Below, one piece after another: positions 63,909 to 64,000 of a stretch of 64,000 nucleotides of DNA (the stretch's first letter is position 1; the number at the start of each line of letters is the position of its first letter). The translations under genes and the position numbers were made by a program. Source of the DNA: Rhynchopus euleeides (lineage: Eukaryota > Euglenozoa > Diplonemea > Diplonemida > Diplonemidae); contig OY723274.1 in the NCBI GenBank assembly GCA_963210315.1, positions 186,001 through 250,000 of the forward strand. Direction: 5' to 3'. The notes beneath the pieces are model-generated. The model saw only the letters and a program-made list of their open reading frames with translations, searched no databases and was not told where the DNA came from.

Positions 63909-64000
63909 GGGGGCCCTCGCTACGAGTCACTGTGAGTCACGAGTCGTCAGTTGTCAGCCAAACATGGCTGACTTCTCACTTTTTCTCACTCAGTCACACT
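63909..64000. mobile_element. MITE subfamily B, cut by the window end
   Basis: Begins GGGGGCCCTCGCTACGAG and follows the subfamily B sequence to the last base of the window. Right end not visible. Confidence 0.85.

Noticed and set aside
1-64000. tRNA, rRNA or CRISPR loci
   Set aside because: No T-loop/box B signals, rRNA cores or regularly spaced direct repeats were seen; repeats here are transposon-related palindromes or microsatellites.

Overview
This window is nuclear DNA from a GC-rich single-celled eukaryote, not a bacterium. Coding regions are sparse and GC3-rich. Two genes carry short canonical GT-AG introns (89 and 121 nt). The proteins are eukaryotic: a CaMKK-like kinase, a METTL9-type methyltransferase, and a PAP2 enzyme of the plastid LPP-epsilon type. 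Intergenic DNA is dominated by long G/C homopolymers, GA microsatellites and transposons. I cannot name the species. A chromerid/other alveolate or a euglenozoan such as a diplonemid are guesses; six of the seven cellular genes lie on the minus strand, and several start codons sit just after a pyrimidine-tract/AG.

Layout. 1-8.9 kb: G-rich intergenic DNA with palindromic repeats, two 109-bp MITEs and a 1.15-kb foldback transposon. 9-15 kb: gene island with the protein kinase (minus), the methyltransferase (minus) and a divergent small gene (plus). 16.3-24.2 kb: three DNA transposons placed end to end, each separated from the next by a single TA, with further elements nested inside. 24.2-27 kb: MITE, box repeats and a 365-bp inverted-repeat element. 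27.7-29.4 kb: coiled-coil protein gene with one intron, then foldback copy 2. 31.7-34.0 kb: secreted six-hairpin glycosidase-like gene. 34-40 kb: repeats, a probable terminal exon, a 1.3-kb TA element and a hAT transposase remnant. 40.2-41.7 kb: a tail-anchored-type small membrane protein and the PAP2 phosphatase. 42-47 kb: TA-flanked inverted-repeat elements, two of them sitting exactly at the centre of palindromes. 47.4-55.3 kb: a non-LTR retrotransposon whose single long reading frame combines zinc fingers, reverse transcriptase, a restriction-like endonuclease and two separate OTU-type protease-like domains. 56-64 kb: a second end-to-end chain (foldback copy 3, then a second 5-kb element in the opposite orientation carrying its own nested insertions).

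The two copies of the 5-kb element (18809-24223 and 58447-63512) act as natural controls. Where one copy has an insertion and the other does not, the empty site can be read directly. This gives exact target duplications: 3 bp for the 109-bp MITEs, TA for a 2.3-kb pogo-like element, and 6 bp for a 2.1-kb element. The mobile-DNA architecture, and the dual-OTU retrotransposon, are the most unusual content here. The cellular genes look ordinary.
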